NCBI RefSeq assembly: GCF_026151205.1
Contig: NC_087084.1
Span: 10,381,453 to 10,445,452, forward strand
Source: Bolinopsis microptera
Lineage: Eukaryota; Ctenophora; Tentaculata; Lobata; Bolinopsidae
Length of the DNA stretch: 64,000 nucleotides
Direction of reading: 5' to 3'
Shown here: positions 63,005 through 64,000 of the stretch, in pieces
Numbering within the stretch: position 1 is the stretch's first letter
How the letters are laid out: every line of letters begins with the position of its first letter
The notes under the pieces: generated by a model
Seen by the model: only the letters and a program-made list of their open reading frames with translations
Database searches by the model: none
Told to the model about the DNA's origin: nothing
Made by a program: the position numbers and the translations under genes

Positions 63005-64000
63005 TGTAAGCAGTGATTAATTGAGATGAATTTAGGGTAATATTGTGTAATATGTAGATAGTGTAATGATTATAATAAGGCGGTCGTGGGGTCCAGTATG
63101 TGACGGTAGTATTTTGGGCATATATTAGTATACGACAGTTATTGCAGTTTAAGTGCAGAGAGGTCAGTTTAACATATGTTTGGGTCAGTACGAGGTTGAA
63201 TTATGGAATGTTTACAGAATACTAGTGTTACAATGTTGCGGCTATCGACAGGATAGTTTGAGATTCCAGGGAAATGAAGGATTGTTTAGACTATCAGGGG
63301 CGAGAGGAAAATACGATTAGCCTTTTGAGGTAGAGAGTGCCAGTTTACCCGATCGAGAGGGGGGTCATTTTGATACCGGGCAGGTTCTGTAGCTAGAACC
63401 TGTTAAGGTTAGGTCGTTTAGTTAGGTAGATGGTTATAGTGGTAAGTATAAGATTGGCGGCCGTAGAATAGTGGAGCATTACGTAATTACTGTTATCAGG
63501 CTTGGTTGTGGCCGACACCAGGGGATGTCTTGACAACACTGGGCTCTGGCAGAGCGGGAGTCAGCAATGGTTGACTTAGATAGGTAAAGCTAGACTAAGA
63601 GTAGGAGCTAGAACCGGTTAAGGTTAGGTCGTTTGGTTAGGTAGATGGTTATAGTGGTAAGTATAAGATTGGCGGCCGTAGAATAGTGGAGCATTACGTA
63701 GTTACTATTATCAGGCTTGGTTGTGGCCGACACCAGGGGATGTCTTGACAACACTGGGCTCTGGCAGAGCGAGAGTCAGCAATGGTTGACTCAGATAGGT
63801 AAAGCTAGATTAAGAGTAGGATTAACGGCAGGAAGTAGGTTGCGTACTATTTGAGGCAGTATGAATCGGAGCAATTAGGAATTTGGTGCACAGCATTTGA
63901 GGCAATATGAGTCTAAGTGACTAAGCGTTGGTTGAGCAAATATTCGATTATTCATTGTTCAGTTAAGTACCTTGGGCACCTTTATTATACCCCTTGTTTG
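63005..64000 (+). repeat. 3' LTR (continues past the window)
   Basis: Starts TGTAAGCAGTG and appears identical to 53461-54456 over all 996 bases available. The window ends where the non-LTR insertion begins in the other LTR, so it is unknown whether this LTR is interrupted too. Confidence 0.9.

Overview
This window reads as nuclear DNA of an animal, most likely a non-bilaterian or other early-branching marine invertebrate; that placement is an inference. Genes are split by GT-AG introns, there are two recognisable metazoan regulators, and most of the sequence is transposons and tandem repeats. I saw no tRNA, rRNA or CRISPR array.

Host genes. (1) 10088-17532 (+): 14 coding exons that join in frame into a 711-residue DP transcription factor (TFDP, the E2F dimerisation partner). 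(2) 22976-23527 (+): two exons encoding an unrecognised 116-residue protein with a hydrophobic, signal-like N-terminus. (3) 30907-45306 (-): ten coding exons that join in frame into the last 391 residues of a YAP/Yorkie homologue, with a TEAD-binding segment, an HxRxxS LATS-type site, two WW domains and a divergent C-terminus. Its first exon was not found. The first and third genes were assembled from splice sites and reading-frame phase, because almost no single exon is visible as a long ORF.

Mobile elements. Left edge (577-2075, -): remnant of a zinc-knuckle retroelement. 3090-4484 (+): 5'-truncated, broken RLE-type non-LTR element. 6654-8207, 13811-14499 and 18606-22056: three non-coding elements ending in long G and C tracts, each flanked by a perfect 6-bp target duplication. 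The third contains a TA-flanked element (19027-21772), which in turn contains a foldback (19228-20311). 43703-43826: a hAT-type MITE with an 8-bp duplication. 46180-47470 (-): RLE/CCHC C-terminus. 47717-48640 (-): CR1/Jockey-type C-terminus. 49242-52040 (+): a nearly intact Penelope-like element with an N-terminal GIY-YIG domain (Naiad-like). 53461-64000: a very young LTR element whose LTRs match over all 996 comparable bases; its 5' LTR carries a nested non-LTR RT, and its interior joins two different gag modules.

Tandem repeats fill introns and spacers. Several copy exon ends or splice junctions: a ~110-bp array at 29850-30906 is built from the last coding exon of YAP, and shorter copies sit beside TFDP and YAP donor sites. 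A motif joining an E-box (CACGTG) and a CRE (TGACGTCA) recurs in at least ten places.
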